A stretch of DNA of 64,000 bases from Shinella sp. H4-D48 (GTDB lineage: Bacteria > Pseudomonadota > Alphaproteobacteria > Rhizobiales > Rhizobiaceae). Within the stretch, counting starts at the first letter, position 1. The number at the start of each line of letters is the position of its first letter. The notes beneath the pieces are model-generated. The model was not told the DNA's origin and did no database searches. It saw nothing but the letters and a program-made list of their open reading frames with translations. The stretch spans positions 62,001 to 126,000 of the forward strand of contig NZ_CP093338.1 of assembly GCF_022637395.1 (NCBI RefSeq). Direction: 5' to 3'. The position numbers and the translations under genes were made by a program. Below are positions 63,871 to 64,000 of the stretch, piece after piece.

Positions 63871-64000
63871 TCAGAGATCCTTTGCCAGACGCAGGGCGTC
63901 GTAGATCGCGGCATGGGTGTTGCGTGCAGCAACCGCATCGCCGATCCGGAAGAGCTGGTAGGTGCCGTCAGGGTTGCGCTGTACGGTCTGAGGCGCTCCT
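63871..64000 (-). CDS. C-terminus of an NADH:flavin oxidoreductase (demethylase-type), cut by window edge
   Basis: Only the last 42 codons are visible. The end FRIGDAVAARNTHAAIYDAL is the usual C-terminus of large flavin oxidoreductases in the trimethylamine/dimethylglycine/N-methylproline dehydrogenase group (DgcA/StcD-like). It ends two bases before the start of the cupin gene, so both are in one operon. With the Rieske oxygenase pair, a stepwise N-demethylation pathway is suggested. Confidence 0.7.
   Translation of the reverse strand, partial: GAPQTVQRNPDGTYQLFRIGDAVAARNTHAAIYDALRLAKDL

Overview
The window looks like accessory DNA (a megaplasmid, chromid or chromosomal island) from an alphaproteobacterium, most likely Rhizobiales/Rhizobiaceae. 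The reasons are high GC, a rhizobial-type lipA, a glpSTPQUV-type polyol ABC transporter, erythritol-type isomerases, a possible RirA-type iron box, and dense blocks of sugar, polyol and betaine catabolism. I saw no rRNA, tRNA, CRISPR array, insertion sequence or replication gene. All calls come from reading the sequence and remembered family features; no database search was run.

Region 1 (1-22.7 kb) is a large polyol-phosphate locus. Leftward from 7908 runs one tight operon: acetoin-dehydrogenase-like E1 alpha and E1 beta, a 406-residue transaldolase-like protein, an AcoC-like E2, E3 (Lpd), a Gph-like HAD phosphatase, an EryC-like isomerase/epimerase, and a triose-phosphate-isomerase-like tetrulose-phosphate isomerase cut by the window edge. 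An RpiR regulator is divergent. It is followed by a CbbY-like HAD phosphatase and a class II aldolase, then a six-gene polyol ABC transporter with an FGGY kinase. A divergent operon carries an FAD-dependent GlpD/EryB-like dehydrogenase, tpiA and lipA (lipoyl synthase). The apparent logic is import, phosphorylation, oxidation to a ketose phosphate, isomerisation, and C-C cleavage by an aldolase, a transaldolase and a lipoate/TPP acyloin-cleaving complex. I do not recognise this combination as a described pathway.

Region 2 (22.8-35.5 kb) is a second kinase-first polyol/sugar operon under a divergent SorC-family regulator. It encodes an sn-glycerol-1-phosphate-dehydrogenase-like protein, a HAD-IIB phosphatase, a GlpD-like dehydrogenase, a xylulokinase-like kinase, a ribose-type ABC importer (binding protein, ATPase, two permeases) and a second FGGY kinase.

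Region 3 (35.6-45.3 kb) is a heme-hemophore system: a candidate iron-responsive box, ECF sigma factor, FecR anti-sigma factor, HasR-like receptor with a signalling (STN) domain, a HasA-like hemophore fused to an RTX domain, the HasD/HasE secretion pair, and a DUF3592-like membrane protein.

Region 4 (45.6-55.3 kb) is mixed: a cold-shock protein, an EamA transporter, a small secreted protein, a DegP protease, a PepSY membrane protein with a small Cys-containing exported protein, a large autotransporter, and a truncated MFS transporter next to it.

Region 5 (55.4-59.9 kb) is an L-fuconate-type acid-sugar operon (FAH-family protein, fuconate dehydratase, SDR dehydrogenase) with a divergent IclR regulator. 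Region 6 (59.9-64 kb) is a betaine-type demethylation locus: LysR regulator, Rieske oxygenase and its reductase, a cupin of the DMSP-lyase-like superfamily, and the end of a flavin oxidoreductase.
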